DNA from: Bacteroidota bacterium
Lineage (GTDB): Bacteria; Bacteroidota; Bacteroidia; Bacteroidales; Bacteroidaceae
Reading direction: 5' to 3'
DNA: 15,982 nucleotides
NCBI GenBank assembly: GCA_023458215.1
Contig: JAEXAJ010000081.1
Coordinates: 1-15,982, forward strand
A program made the position numbers and the translations under genes. Positions 1 through 8,778 of this stretch are shown in pieces (position 1 is the stretch's first letter; every line of letters starts with the position of its first letter). The notes under the pieces were generated by a model. The model made no database searches, was not told where the DNA came from, and saw nothing but the letters and a program-made list of their open reading frames with translations.

Positions 1-3000
1 AGTGGTTATCCCGGTGATTCGGTAAATATGAATGTACATTTCAGTAATTTATCCGGGTTTACCTTGAACCTGTATGCTACTACCTTGAATGAAGTGCCCT
101 ACATGGATCATGGCATCAATAAAGACACTTACAAGAAATATGCACGGAAACTATCTTCCACGCATTTCGATTTGCAGCCCTTGCCTGGCAAGGGAAAATT
201 GCCCGAGGATGTGCCTTACGTTTCCACGGATACTGTATTTAAGCTTATGATTCCTCAGGAAACAGGTGTGTATATTCTTCAGATTGTGCCGGACGCCGGT
301 ACTACCCGTACCGAAGATAAGTTTTTGGTATCTACCCGCTTCAAAGTCCTGACACTGAATCTGGGAGACGGACGCATGGAAGTAACCACGCTGGATGCTT
401 CCGGTGGGCAGCCGATTGCCGATGCAAAAGTGAGCTTCTATTCTACCTATAATGAACAAGATCGGAAGCTTTTGACAGAACTTACTACGGATGCAGGTGG
501 AAAGGCTGTATTGCCTTGGCAGAACGGAATCAGAAGTTATGTAGCCACTAAGGGCAAGGACACCGCAATGATGCCGCAGTCAGTATATATGAACCGTCCG
601 AATAATAATGATAAAGAGGTTGACTGGAAAACAATAGCTTTGTTGACCGACCGCTCGCTTTATCGTCCCGGACAGACAGTTTATGTAAAAGGTATAGCTT
701 ATAAACAAAACAGTGACAGTGCTCATGTGCTGGAAGGTGCTGACTATGAAGTTGTCTTGTTGGATGCCAATCGTAAGGAGGTAGCTACAAAGAAAGTACG
801 GACCAATGATTTTGGCTCTTTCACCACAGAGTTTGTGCTTCCTGCGGCTTGCCTCAATGGCATGTTTAGTGTGCAGACTAACGATCCCGGTTCTACCTTT
901 TCTTTTAGAGTGGAAGAGTATAAACGACCTACTTTCGAAATAACCTTTGCTCCGATATCGGAGGCATATCGGCTGGGTGAAAAAGTCGTATTGAAAGGAA
1001 ACGTTAAAGCATTCAATGGAATGATGATACAAGATGTGCCATTGGCCTATACCGTAAAACGTCGTGACGCAAGGCTAAGTTATTGGAATAATACCCAAAA
1101 GCCGTTGCTTGCCGATACTATACAACTGAATGCCAATGGCGACTTTGTCATTCCTTTGGCTTTGGATGCACCTGCCGAAAATTCAGGCAGATTTGGGATT
1201 GTGTATACTTATAGCGTAGAAGCCGTTGTGACGGACGAAGCAGGAGAAACACAAACAGCTTCCTATAATCTGATGGCAGGACCAAAAGCTTATTCATTCA
1301 ATGTCAATCTACCTCAGTATATTTGCAAAGAAGATAGTATGTATTTTACTTTTGGTGTGGATAATATCATGAGCATCCCTCAGAATATAGAAGGTACTTA
1401 CCGAATTTATTCGTTAGCCGATAAGAATGCAATTTCAGTAAAAGATCCGAAACAACTGGTACTTGAAGGAGACTTTATCGCTAATCAGCGCCAAGACTTT
1501 TCGGCATGGCGCAAACTTCCTTCAGGAAATTACAGTTTGGAACTTTCTGTTCGTGACAGTCTGGGGCGTGAAGAGAATAACGGGGAATATGCAAGTAATC
1601 GTTTCTTGCTTTTCTCAAAGAAAGATACACGTCCGGCTGCGTTTACCGACTTCTTCTATTATAAGGAAAATGAAGAGTTCGATGCACAACATCCTGCTGC
1701 TTTCCTTTTAGGCACTTCGTACAAGGATGCTTATGTATTAATGGATGTTTTCTGCGACCAAAAGCGTATTGAAAGCCGTGTGCTTCAATTGAACGATACG
1801 ATTGTCCGTATGGAATATCCTTACCAAGAATCGTATGGCAATGGAGTTACTATACTTTTCAACTTCGTAAAAGGCGGTGAAATGTATAGTCAGCAAATCT
1901 ATCTGAAAAAGCGGCAACCTGACCGTACGCTTGATATGAAGTGGGAGGTATTCCGTGACCGTTTGCGCCCCGGACAGGAAGAAGAGTGGAAATTAGTTAT
2001 CAAGACTCCGCAAGGTATGCCTGCCGCTGCCGAGATGTTGGCTACCATGTACGATGCTTCGTTGGATAAGATTTTTAAGCGTAACCAGCTCTTACAGGTA
2101 TTCTACCCGAGCAATCTGTATGGGGTTTATAGTAATGCAAGCTACTACAATAACAATTATTTCTCTATCTATTTTCCATTGAAAACTTGGAGAACATCGG
2201 ACTGGACGTTCGACCATTTCTACTCTCCTTATGATGAAGTGGAGAATTTGTTACAGGTTGTAGAGGATGGTACTTCTATGGAGGCTAATGTAATGGGCTA
2301 TAGAAGTTCTCGAACAAAATCGGTTACTGGTGGACTGAGAATTCGGGGAATGGGAAATATGGCTGCTAAAGCGGAAAGTGCTTATGCCCCTGCGGCTATT
2401 GAGGAAACTTCGGTAGCCGATGTCGTCTTTGAAGAAGAACTCATCCCGGTAGGTGGCGAAACCTTGCAACCTGTATCCGGTCTTCGTACCAACTTTGCTG
2501 AAACTGCCTTCTTCTATCCGCAGCTCCGTACCAATGAGTCGGGAGAAGTTGCTTTCTCATTCACCATGCCTCAGAGCTTGACTCAGTGGAACTTCCGTGG
2601 CTACTCGCATACGAAGAACATGCTGACGGGAATGCTCAACGCAACTGCCTTCACTGCTAAGGAATTTATGCTTACCCCGAATATGCCTCGTTTTGTCCGT
2701 GTAGGCGATAAAACGCAAATTGCCGCTACTATTTTTAATTTGTCGGGTAAAGCGGTAAAGGGAACAGCTACGTTCACCCTTTTCGACCCTATGACGGAAA
2801 AGATCATCTCTTCCCAACGTCAGAAATTCTCTGTAGAAGCTGGAAGAACAACGGCAGTTAACTTCCATTTTGAGGCGACCGACCGTTACAATCTGCTTGG
2901 TGTACGCATGGTGGCCGATGGCGGTACGTTCAGTGATGGCGAACAACATCTTCTGCCTGTATTGAGCAATAAAGATTATATTACGGAAACGCTTGCCATG

Positions 3001-4800
3001 CCTATACGTGGTGAAGAAACCCGTACATTCTCCTTAGATAGCCTGTTCAATCAGAATGCCCGTACGGCAACCGAACGTCGTTTGACGGTAGAGTTTACCG
3101 GAAATCCCGCTTGGTATGCTGTTCAAGCCTTACCGGTGTTGAGTCTGCCGTCCACTGATAATGCCATATCTTGGGCTACCGCTTACTATGCCAATAGTTT
3201 AGCCGGTTACATCGCCAACAGCCAGCCACGTATCAAAGCAGTATTCGACAGTTGGAAACTGGCAGGCGGAACAAAAGAAACTTTCCTCAGCCAGTTGGAG
3301 AAGAACCAGGATGTGAAGAATATTTTGCTTACTGAATCACCTTGGCTGCTCGAAGCTACTACCGAGGCAGAACAACAAGCTCGTATCGCTACTTTGTTTG
3401 ATGTTAACTTATTGAATGGGCGTAACTTGTCAGCTTTCACCAAGTTGAAAGAACTACAGAGTGAAGATGGCGGATGGAGTTGGTATAAAGGGATGTCCGG
3501 TAGCCAATATATCACCGCTTACATCACCGAATTGCTGGTACGCCTTCCGCTGATGACGAAAGAGAAACTTCCTTCCGAAGTAGATGAAATGAAACAGAAG
3601 GCTTTCGGTTTCCTGAATAAAGAGGTTTTAGCTGAATACCGCAACCTTCGTAAAGCAGAGAAGAGCGGTGTAAAAATAACAACGATTTCGGACGGAGCCA
3701 TGAAGTATCTCTATCTGATCGCTCTTAGTCGTGAAACAGTTCCGGCTGAAAATCAGACTGCTTATCAATACTTCTTGTCTAAGGTAGGCAATAATCTGGT
3801 GAATGGTACAATGGTAACGAAGGCACAGTCTGCCATCATCCTGAAAGCAGCCGGACGTACTGCCGAAGCAAATGAGTTTATTGCTTCTATTAAAGAACAC
3901 TTGGTTCAGACGAACGAGTTGGGGGCATACTTTGATTTCCATGCCAACCCGTATGCTTGGGGAATGTTGCCCGTTCCTGCTCATGTAGAAGTTATGGAGG
4001 CCCTGCGTATGGCAGGAGGTAATGATGCTTTGGTGGAAGAAATGAAGCTTTGGTTGCTGAAACAAAAGCAGACCACCAGCTGGGATTCTCCGATAGCTAC
4101 GGCAGATGCCGTCTATGCTTTGCTTTGCCAAGGCAGTGATTTGCTTGAAAATCGTGGAGATGTACGTATCACTTTAGGTAATAAAGTACTGGAAACATTC
4201 TCACCGGCAAAGACTACCGTTCCCGGATTAGGTTATATCAAAGAAACCTTTACCGGAAGTAGTCCTGAGCTCAAAGCCAAATCCATCACCGTAGAGAAAC
4301 GGGATGCAGGCATTGCCTGGGGAGCCGTTTATGCTCAGTACTTGTCGCCGATATCCGATGTGAAACAACAAGGGGATGAGTTGAATATCGAAAAGAAACT
4401 ATTCGTAGAGCGCATTGCCGCTGACGGCCGGAAGTCCTTACAACCAATTGCCGATGCTGCTCAGTTGTCCGTTGGCGATAAGATCGTTTCACGCCTGACC
4501 ATCAGTTTGGATCGCGCTATGGACTTCATCCAGTTGAAAGACCAGCGAGGCGCTTGCTTCGAACCTGTCGGTGCACTTTCCGGCTATCGTTGGAGTAATG
4601 GTTTCGGTTATTATGTCGAAGTAGAAGATGCCGCCACCAACTTCTTCTTCGATCACCTGGGCAAGGGCGTTTATGTATTGGAGCACAGTTACCGCATCGC
4701 TCGTGGCGGAACTTATGAAACCGGTTTGGCTACCATACAGTGTGCCTATGCTCCTGAATATGCTTCACACTCGACTGGTGGAACGGTAATCATAAAGTAG
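1..4800 (+). CDS. Alpha-2-macroglobulin family protein, 5'-truncated by the window edge
   Basis: The reading frame is open from base 1 and ends at TAG 4798-4800, giving about 1,600 residues. The ATG at 28 is internal and the true start lies upstream. Numbering from that ATG, an MG2-type domain begins near residue 200 (DRSLYRPGQTVYVKG). An Ala/Glu-rich, bait-like linker lies around 770-810. The A2M core domain is near 826-861 (FFYPQLRTNESGE, then TQWNFRGYSH). A helical thioester-domain-like toroid spans about 1,035-1,400 and includes DGGWSWY. A C-terminal beta domain ends in a YAPEY motif. The family acts in the cell envelope and traps proteases, classically through a CxEQ thioester. Here the corresponding stretch (LPSTDNAISWATAYYA) has no Cys or Glu-Gln, so covalent trapping is not expected. 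The signal peptide or lipobox would be upstream and cannot be seen. The family call is firm; the substrate and role are unknown. Confidence 0.93.
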   Translation, partial: SGYPGDSVNMNVHFSNLSGFTLNLYATTLNEVPYMDHGINKDTYKKYARKLSSTHFDLQPLPGKGKLPEDVPYVSTDTVFKLMIPQETGVYILQIVPDAGTTRTEDKFLVSTRFKVLTLNLGDGRMEVTTLDASGGQPIADAKVSFYSTYNEQDRKLLTELTTDAGGKAVLPWQNGIRSYVATKGKDTAMMPQSVYMNRPNNNDKEVDWKTIALLTDRSLYRPGQTVYVKGIAYKQNSDSAHVLEGADYEVVLLDANRKEVATKKVRTNDFGSFTTEFVLPAACLNGMFSVQTNDPGSTFSFRVEEYKRPTFEITFAPISEAYRLGEKVVLKGNVKAFNGMMIQDVPLAYTVKRRDARLSYWNNTQKPLLADTIQLNANGDFVIPLALDAPAENSGRFGIVYTYSVEAVVTDEAGETQTASYNLMAGPKAYSFNVNLPQYICKEDSMYFTFGVDNIMSIPQNIEGTYRIYSLADKNAISVKDPKQLVLEGDFIANQRQDFSAWRKLPSGNYSLELSVRDSLGREENNGEYASNRFLLFSKKDTRPAAFTDFFYYKENEEFDAQHPAAFLLGTSYKDAYVLMDVFCDQKRIESRVLQLNDTIVRMEYPYQESYGNGVTILFNFVKGGEMYSQQIYLKKRQPDRTLDMKWEVFRDRLRPGQEEEWKLVIKTPQGMPAAAEMLATMYDASLDKIFKRNQLLQVFYPSNLYGVYSNASYYNNNYFSIYFPLKTWRTSDWTFDHFYSPYDEVENLLQVVEDGTSMEANVMGYRSSRTKSVTGGLRIRGMGNMAAKAESAYAPAAIEETSVADVVFEEELIPVGGETLQPVSGLRTNFAETAFFYPQLRTNESGEVAFSFTMPQSLTQWNFRGYSHTKNMLTGMLNATAFTAKEFMLTPNMPRFVRVGDKTQIAATIFNLSGKAVKGTATFTLFDPMTEKIISSQRQKFSVEAGRTTAVNFHFEATDRYNLLGVRMVADGGTFSDGEQHLLPVLSNKDYITETLAMPIRGEETRTFSLDSLFNQNARTATERRLTVEFTGNPAWYAVQALPVLSLPSTDNAISWATAYYANSLAGYIANSQPRIKAVFDSWKLAGGTKETFLSQLEKNQDVKNILLTESPWLLEATTEAEQQARIATLFDVNLLNGRNLSAFTKLKELQSEDGGWSWYKGMSGSQYITAYITELLVRLPLMTKEKLPSEVDEMKQKAFGFLNKEVLAEYRNLRKAEKSGVKITTISDGAMKYLYLIALSRETVPAENQTAYQYFLSKVGNNLVNGTMVTKAQSAIILKAAGRTAEANEFIASIKEHLVQTNELGAYFDFHANPYAWGMLPVPAHVEVMEALRMAGGNDALVEEMKLWLLKQKQTTSWDSPIATADAVYALLCQGSDLLENRGDVRITLGNKVLETFSPAKTTVPGLGYIKETFTGSSPELKAKSITVEKRDAGIAWGAVYAQYLSPISDVKQQGDELNIEKKLFVERIAADGRKSLQPIADAAQLSVGDKIVSRLTISLDRAMDFIQLKDQRGACFEPVGALSGYRWSNGFGYYVEVEDAATNFFFDHLGKGVYVLEHSYRIARGGTYETGLATIQCAYAPEYASHSTGGTVIIK

Positions 4801-4814
4801 TAAATTGTTATACA

Positions 4815-4853
4815 GGTTCATCCGACAATGATTATGTATTTGGCGGATGAACC
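4815..4853 (+). terminator. Hairpin terminator after the alpha-2-macroglobulin gene
   Basis: GGTTCATCCG (4815-4824) and CGGATGAACC (4844-4853) form a perfect 10-bp stem with a 19-nt loop. It starts 14 nt after the stop codon and is followed by an AT-rich stretch (atttctaatctttc). The T tract is weak. Terminator function is inferred from position and structure. Confidence 0.6.
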
Positions 4854-4948
4854 ATTTCTAATCTTTCGCTTTCCTCATCTACCTTCACCGTGCAGCATGC
4901 CCTGACACAAGTAAATCATTCTCCAATTCAAATAGTTGCTTCTTCTGA

Positions 4949-4979
4949 TTGGTACTCTCATCTAAAACTCTTATTTTTG
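4949..4979 (+). promoter_or_regulatory. Bacteroides-type promoter for dinD
   Basis: A -7 element TATTTTTG (4972-4979) fits the Bacteroides consensus TAnnTTTG. TTGG (4949-4952) lies 19 nt upstream and fits the -33 element. The predicted transcript would start near 4986 and give a leader of about 60 nt before the ATG at 5047. No recognisable LexA-type palindrome was seen. The rest of the 4801-5046 gap contains no plausible gene. Confidence 0.6.
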
Positions 4980-5046
4980 TGGAGCTAATTAAGAAACGGG
5001 AGCGGCAGGACGAGAACTACTACTCTGTTTGCAAATAAATATAATT

Positions 5047-5877
5047 ATGAAAACAGAAGAAATTAAAGACTTGTTCTGCAAGTTCGAAGGAATAGTGTGT
5101 GAATATAATGGTGTGGAGTGCTGGAGTGCTCGGGAACTTCAGATATTATTAGGATATGCTAAATGGGATAAGTTCATTAATGTTTTGAACAAAGCCAAAG
5201 ATGCTTGTGAAAATGCTGGTGAAGTTATACAAAACCATTTTCCCCAAGTGGAGAAAAAGGTAACGATTGGTTCTGGTGCTGAACGAACCATACAAGATGT
5301 GCTTCTGACAAGATACGCTTGCTATTTGGTTGCCCAGAATGGTGATTCAAGCAAGCCCGAAATTGCCTTTGCCCAAAACTATTTTGCCGTGCAAACCCGT
5401 CGTGCTGAGTTAGTTGAACAACGTTTACTTGATTATGAACGCTTACAAGCAAGAGCAAAACTTGCGGAGACGGAAAAGATACTTTCCGGTGTCTTGTATG
5501 AACGGGGTATTGACAGCAAAGGATTTGCTATCATTCGTTCAAAAGGCGATAAGGCTTTGTTCCGTCTTGATACTAATTTACTGAAGCGTAAGATTGGTGC
5601 ACCGGAAGGACGCCCTTTGGCTGATTTCCTGCCGACTCTTGGTATTAAGGCTAAGGATTTAGCCGCAGAAATGACTTCAATCAATGTGCAGCAGAAGGAT
5701 TTGTATGGACAGAACCCTATTGAGAAGGAACATGTGGACAATAATTTGGCTGTGCGTGAAATGTTGGTAAGCCGTGGCATTTATCCCGAACAACTACCTG
5801 CGGGGGAGGATGTGAAGAAAGTGGAACGCAGGATGAAGTCGGAAGAGAAAAAAATAACTGTAAAAAAGAAACCTTGA
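5047..5877 (+). CDS. dinD: DNA damage-inducible protein D (DinD)-like
   Basis: This 276-residue protein matches the size and layout of E. coli DinD. A Bro-N/antirepressor-like N-terminal part includes WSARELQILLGYAKWDKF (about 26-43). It is followed by TRYACYLVAQNGD (88-100), the conserved Q-NYFAVQTRR stretch (110-119) and a Lys-rich tail. E. coli DinD is SOS-induced and is reported to inhibit RecA-driven strand exchange and disassemble RecA filaments; whether this homologue does the same is inferred. The ATG at 5047 is chosen over an in-frame TTG at 5029 because it gives the usual DinD N-terminus. The gene has its own promoter and lies 11 nt upstream of the DUF1573 gene, with which it is probably cotranscribed. 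The two products have no obvious functional link, so dinD may have been inserted between envelope genes. Confidence 0.88.
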   Translation: MKTEEIKDLFCKFEGIVCEYNGVECWSARELQILLGYAKWDKFINVLNKAKDACENAGEVIQNHFPQVEKKVTIGSGAERTIQDVLLTRYACYLVAQNGDSSKPEIAFAQNYFAVQTRRAELVEQRLLDYERLQARAKLAETEKILSGVLYERGIDSKGFAIIRSKGDKALFRLDTNLLKRKIGAPEGRPLADFLPTLGIKAKDLAAEMTSINVQQKDLYGQNPIEKEHVDNNLAVREMLVSRGIYPEQLPAGEDVKKVERRMKSEEKKITVKKKP

Positions 5878-5888
5878 AAATAGAATAG

Positions 5889-6962
5889 ATGAAGAGAGTA
5901 TTTACAACTTTATATGTATTTGCCGCCGTGGCATTGACCGCTGTAGCCCAACCTCGTTTTACCTCGAATACCGAAATGCATAGCTTCGGGCAGATTGAAT
6001 GGAAGCATCCGGTAACGGCACAGTACACCATAACCAATACCGGTGACCAACCTTTGGTACTTACCGAAGTAGAACCGGATTGCGCTTGCTCGATAGCTCA
6101 ATGGACTAAAACTCCGATTGCTCCGGGGGAAAAAGGTACCGTTAATGTAACTTTCGATGCCGAAGCATTGGGGCATTTCAATAAATCCGTAGCGATCTTT
6201 ACCAATGCTCAACCGCATTTGGTTTATTTGAAGTTCAATGGCGAAGTAGTACAGGAAATCAAGGACTTTACCAGGACACATCCTTACCTCATCGGTCAGA
6301 TACGCATTGATAAGAACAGCTTTGACTTCCCCGATATACAGCATGGTGAACGTCCCGTTATCCATATTGGCGTAGTCAATCTTTCAGATCGTCCTTACGA
6401 GCCGGTCTTGATGCACCTGCCCCCTTATTTGGAGACGGAAGTCAAGCCTGATGTCTTGCAAAAAGGAGAAAAGGGTATCATTACCCTAACCTTGAACTCT
6501 GAGAAATTAACTGACCTCGGACTTACGCAGGCTTCTGTTTATCTGGCACGTTTTGCGGGTGATAAGGTAGGCGAAGAGAATGAAATCCCCGTTTCTGCCA
6601 TCCTTCTGCCGGACTTCTCCGGTATGAGCGCTGCTGAAAAGGCAAATGCGCCTGCCGTCAGCCTTTCTACCAAAGATATCGATATGAGTGCTCTACTGGC
6701 TAAAAAGTCGAAAGCCCGTCAAGACATAACTGTCACCAATACCGGACGCTCTCCTTTGCAAATAAGCAAGTTGCAGGTATTCCATCCGGCAGTGGGCGTC
6801 AGCTTGAAGAAAAGCGTATTACAACCGGGTGAAACTACCCGTTTGCGTGTAACGGTTGAAAAGAAAAATATCGGCAAGAAGCGTCGTCACCTTCGTCTGT
6901 TGATGATAACCAACGACCCGATGCAGCCAAAAGTTGAGATTAATATTAAAGCAAAACAATAA
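5889..6962 (+). CDS. Secreted DUF1573 (Ig-like) protein
   Basis: The 357-residue product begins with a clear signal peptide (MKRVFTTLYVFAAVALTAVA, cut near residue 20), so it is exported to the periplasm or cell surface. Residues about 27-120 form a DUF1573 domain: F-N-T-E-M-H-S-F-G start, ITNTGDQPLVLTEVEPDCACS (about 48-68) and APGEKGTVNVTFD (78-90). A second, more diverged beta-sandwich lies near 143-240. A third, near 255-355, again has the hallmarks (VTNTGRSPLQISKLQ, LQPGETTRLRV, TNDPMQPK). DUF1573 proteins resemble ASPM/SPD-2/Hydin-type Ig domains and are abundant in Bacteroidetes. No enzymatic residues are evident and a structural or binding role is likely. It starts 11 nt after dinD with no room for its own promoter. 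Confidence 0.9.
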   Translation: MKRVFTTLYVFAAVALTAVAQPRFTSNTEMHSFGQIEWKHPVTAQYTITNTGDQPLVLTEVEPDCACSIAQWTKTPIAPGEKGTVNVTFDAEALGHFNKSVAIFTNAQPHLVYLKFNGEVVQEIKDFTRTHPYLIGQIRIDKNSFDFPDIQHGERPVIHIGVVNLSDRPYEPVLMHLPPYLETEVKPDVLQKGEKGIITLTLNSEKLTDLGLTQASVYLARFAGDKVGEENEIPVSAILLPDFSGMSAAEKANAPAVSLSTKDIDMSALLAKKSKARQDITVTNTGRSPLQISKLQVFHPAVGVSLKKSVLQPGETTRLRVTVEKKNIGKKRRHLRLLMITNDPMQPKVEINIKAKQ

Positions 6963-6967
6963 AAGGA

Positions 6968-7054
6968 AGTTATGAGTTATTAGTTATAAGTTATTTGTTG
7001 ATCACTACACAATGAAAACATCAACAAATAACTTATAACTAATAACTCATAACT
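6968..7054. repeat. Perfect 35-bp inverted repeat of 7-nt units (heptad hairpin, copy 1)
   Basis: The left arm (6968-7002) reads as AGTTATG, AGTTATT, AGTTATA, AGTTATT, then TGTTGAT. The right arm (7020-7054) is its exact reverse complement. The loop is 17 nt (7003-7019). The element starts 6 nt after the DUF1573 stop and ends 13 nt before the meaB start. It shares its plan (four AGT-k-AT-n units plus TGTTGAT) with the element at 10675-10786. It may act as a terminator, an mRNA stabiliser or a leader hairpin for meaB. The structure is directly visible; the function is not known. Confidence 0.95.
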
Positions 7055-7067
7055 AAATCATATTCTT

Positions 7068-8162
7068 ATGGAACATCCGGAAAATAATGAAGCATACAAA
7101 GGCTTGGTTGTCAATGCGGGCATTGAGCAACCGTCATCAGTGAATCCTTATCTGAGGAAATCTAAGAAACGCCAACTATCTGTTTCAGATTTTGTAGAGG
7201 GCATTGTAAAAGGAGATATTACGACACTGAGCCAGGCAGTGACATTGGTGGAAAGCGTGAAGCCGGAACATCAGGCTGTGGCACAGGAAGTGATAGAAAA
7301 GTGTTTGCCTTATTCGGGCAACTCGGTTCGTATCGGTATCAGTGGGGTGCCGGGTGCGGGCAAGAGTACTTCTATTGATGTATTCGGTCTGCACGTTCTG
7401 GAGAAATATGCCGGCAAACTGGCTGTGCTTGCCATCGACCCTAGTAGTGAACGTAGCAAAGGCAGTATCTTGGGCGACAAGACACGTATGGAGAAACTTT
7501 CCGTGCATCCTGATTCGTTTATACGTCCCAGCCCCTCAGCAGGTTCATTGGGCGGAGTAGCGCGCAAGACACGCGAGACGATTGTTCTTTGTGAAGCTGC
7601 CGGCTTTGATAAGATATTTGTGGAAACGGTAGGGGTAGGGCAGAGTGAAACAGCCGTGCATTCTATGGTGGACTTCTTTCTGCTTATCCAGCTTGCCGGA
7701 ACCGGAGATGAATTGCAAGGCATCAAACGTGGTATTATGGAAATGGCGGACGGCATTGTTATCAACAAAGCCGATGGCGATAACCTGGATCGTGCCAAGT
7801 TGGCTGCTACCCAATTCCGTAATGCTTTGCATCTGTTTCCTGCTCCTGAAAGCGGGTGGACGCCTCAAGTACTAACCTATTCCGGTTTCTATGGCTTGGG
7901 CATAAAGGAAGTTTGGGATATGGTGTATGAGTATATCGACTTTGTGAAAGCGAACGGTTACTTTGAGTTCCGCCGCAATGAGCAAAGCAAGTATTGGATG
8001 TACGAAACGATTAACGAACAACTTCGTGACAGCTTCTATCATAATGCCAAGATAGAGTCTATGTTGGCCGATAAAGAGTCGCAAGTACTGCAAGGCAATC
8101 TTACTTCGTTTGTTGCTGCCAAGAAACTACTCGATACTTATTTCGAAGAACTGAAAAGATAA
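7068..8162 (+). CDS. meaB: Methylmalonyl-CoA mutase-associated GTPase MeaB (ArgK/LAO family)
   Basis: MeaB is a cytoplasmic G3E-type GTPase. It gates adenosylcobalamin delivery to methylmalonyl-CoA mutase and protects the enzyme, supporting the succinate-propionate route important in Bacteroides. The 364-residue protein has a P-loop GVPGAGKS (93-100), the family signature LAIDPSSERSKGSILGDKTRM (about 121-141), ETVGVGQSE (186-194, switch region) and the guanine-specificity motif NKAD (233-236). A helical C-terminal dimerisation arm follows. The first 45 or so residues are a polar extension before the conserved part. No mutase genes lie in the window, so its partner is encoded elsewhere. The upstream gap is almost fully taken by the inverted repeat. 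Transcription therefore probably comes through it or from further upstream. The Crp-type gene follows 31 nt later. Confidence 0.95.
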   Translation: MEHPENNEAYKGLVVNAGIEQPSSVNPYLRKSKKRQLSVSDFVEGIVKGDITTLSQAVTLVESVKPEHQAVAQEVIEKCLPYSGNSVRIGISGVPGAGKSTSIDVFGLHVLEKYAGKLAVLAIDPSSERSKGSILGDKTRMEKLSVHPDSFIRPSPSAGSLGGVARKTRETIVLCEAAGFDKIFVETVGVGQSETAVHSMVDFFLLIQLAGTGDELQGIKRGIMEMADGIVINKADGDNLDRAKLAATQFRNALHLFPAPESGWTPQVLTYSGFYGLGIKEVWDMVYEYIDFVKANGYFEFRRNEQSKYWMYETINEQLRDSFYHNAKIESMLADKESQVLQGNLTSFVAAKKLLDTYFEELKR

Positions 8163-8193
8163 GGGACTCCCTTTCATATAACTCTTACTATCT

Positions 8194-8778
8194 ATGGCTA
8201 AGGAAGACAACATGGAAATTGCGCGGCGGTTTACCCGCCGCCTTCATGAACTCCCTTTGGAGGAACTGAAACTGATAGCCGATTTGTTTGTACGTCGTGA
8301 AGTGCACAAAGGTGAACTGTTGCTCAGCGAAAAAGGGATAGCCAAAAACATTATCTTTGTGGAAAAAGGATTGCTCCGACAATTCTACTTCAAAGAAGGG
8401 CGTGATATTACAGAAAACTTTGCTTGCGACGGCGATGGCGCCATGTGCATCGTCAGCTTGTTTACGGGGCATCGCAACTGCCTGCAACTGGAGTCGTTGG
8501 AAGAAGGAGTGATTTGGACTATTTCCTATGCAAGACTGGTGGAACTATCCGAGTCCTACCTGCATATTGCCCGTTTTCACCGGCATTTGCTGGAAGGTTC
8601 ACTGATTCTATCCCAATATAAAGCAGACTCCTGGCGCTTCGAGACATCTCGCGAACGGTATGCGCGTTTCTTGAAAGACTATCCTGAAGTAGCTCGGCGT
8701 GCATCCGTCAATCATATTGCCTCTTATCTGCTGATGACGCCGGAGTCATTGAGCCGCGTGCGTGCCGGAGTATTATAG
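8194..8778 (+). CDS. Crp/Fnr family transcriptional regulator (small, 194 aa)
   Basis: The N-terminal part (about 20-120) is a cyclic-nucleotide-binding-type beta roll: LADLFVRREVHKGELLLSEKG-like spacing, FVEKGLLRQFYFKEGRDITENFA, then a dimerisation helix near 115-145. The C-terminal segment ends with a helix-turn-helix, ASVNHIASYLLMTPESLSRVR (170-190), and stops almost directly after the recognition helix. This is usual for the short Bacteroidetes branch of the family. The canonical cAMP phosphate-binding loop is not preserved, so the ligand is unknown. The start at 8194 is preferred; an in-frame ATG at 8212 is possible. It lies 31 nt after meaB and may be cotranscribed. Its 3' end overlaps the convergent transporter gene by 6 nt. 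Confidence 0.9.
   Translation: MAKEDNMEIARRFTRRLHELPLEELKLIADLFVRREVHKGELLLSEKGIAKNIIFVEKGLLRQFYFKEGRDITENFACDGDGAMCIVSLFTGHRNCLQLESLEEGVIWTISYARLVELSESYLHIARFHRHLLEGSLILSQYKADSWRFETSRERYARFLKDYPEVARRASVNHIASYLLMTPESLSRVRAGVL

Noticed and set aside
3628..4131. 167-codon minus-strand ORF inside the alpha-2-macroglobulin gene
   Set aside because: It lies fully within a strongly supported gene, has no recognisable domain and no promoter or ribosome site.
5029..5046. TTG start giving DinD six extra residues
   Set aside because: The ATG at 5047 matches the normal DinD N-terminus, and the extra residues are AT-rich leader sequence.
4949..5046. LexA/SOS box ahead of dinD
   Set aside because: No clear palindrome of a known SOS-box type was found. 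The SOS control implied by the gene name is not visible in the sequence.
6968..7054. Insertion sequence or MITE end
   Set aside because: There are no target-site duplications, no transposase, and the internal heptad structure is unlike IS terminal repeats. A non-autonomous element cannot be fully excluded.
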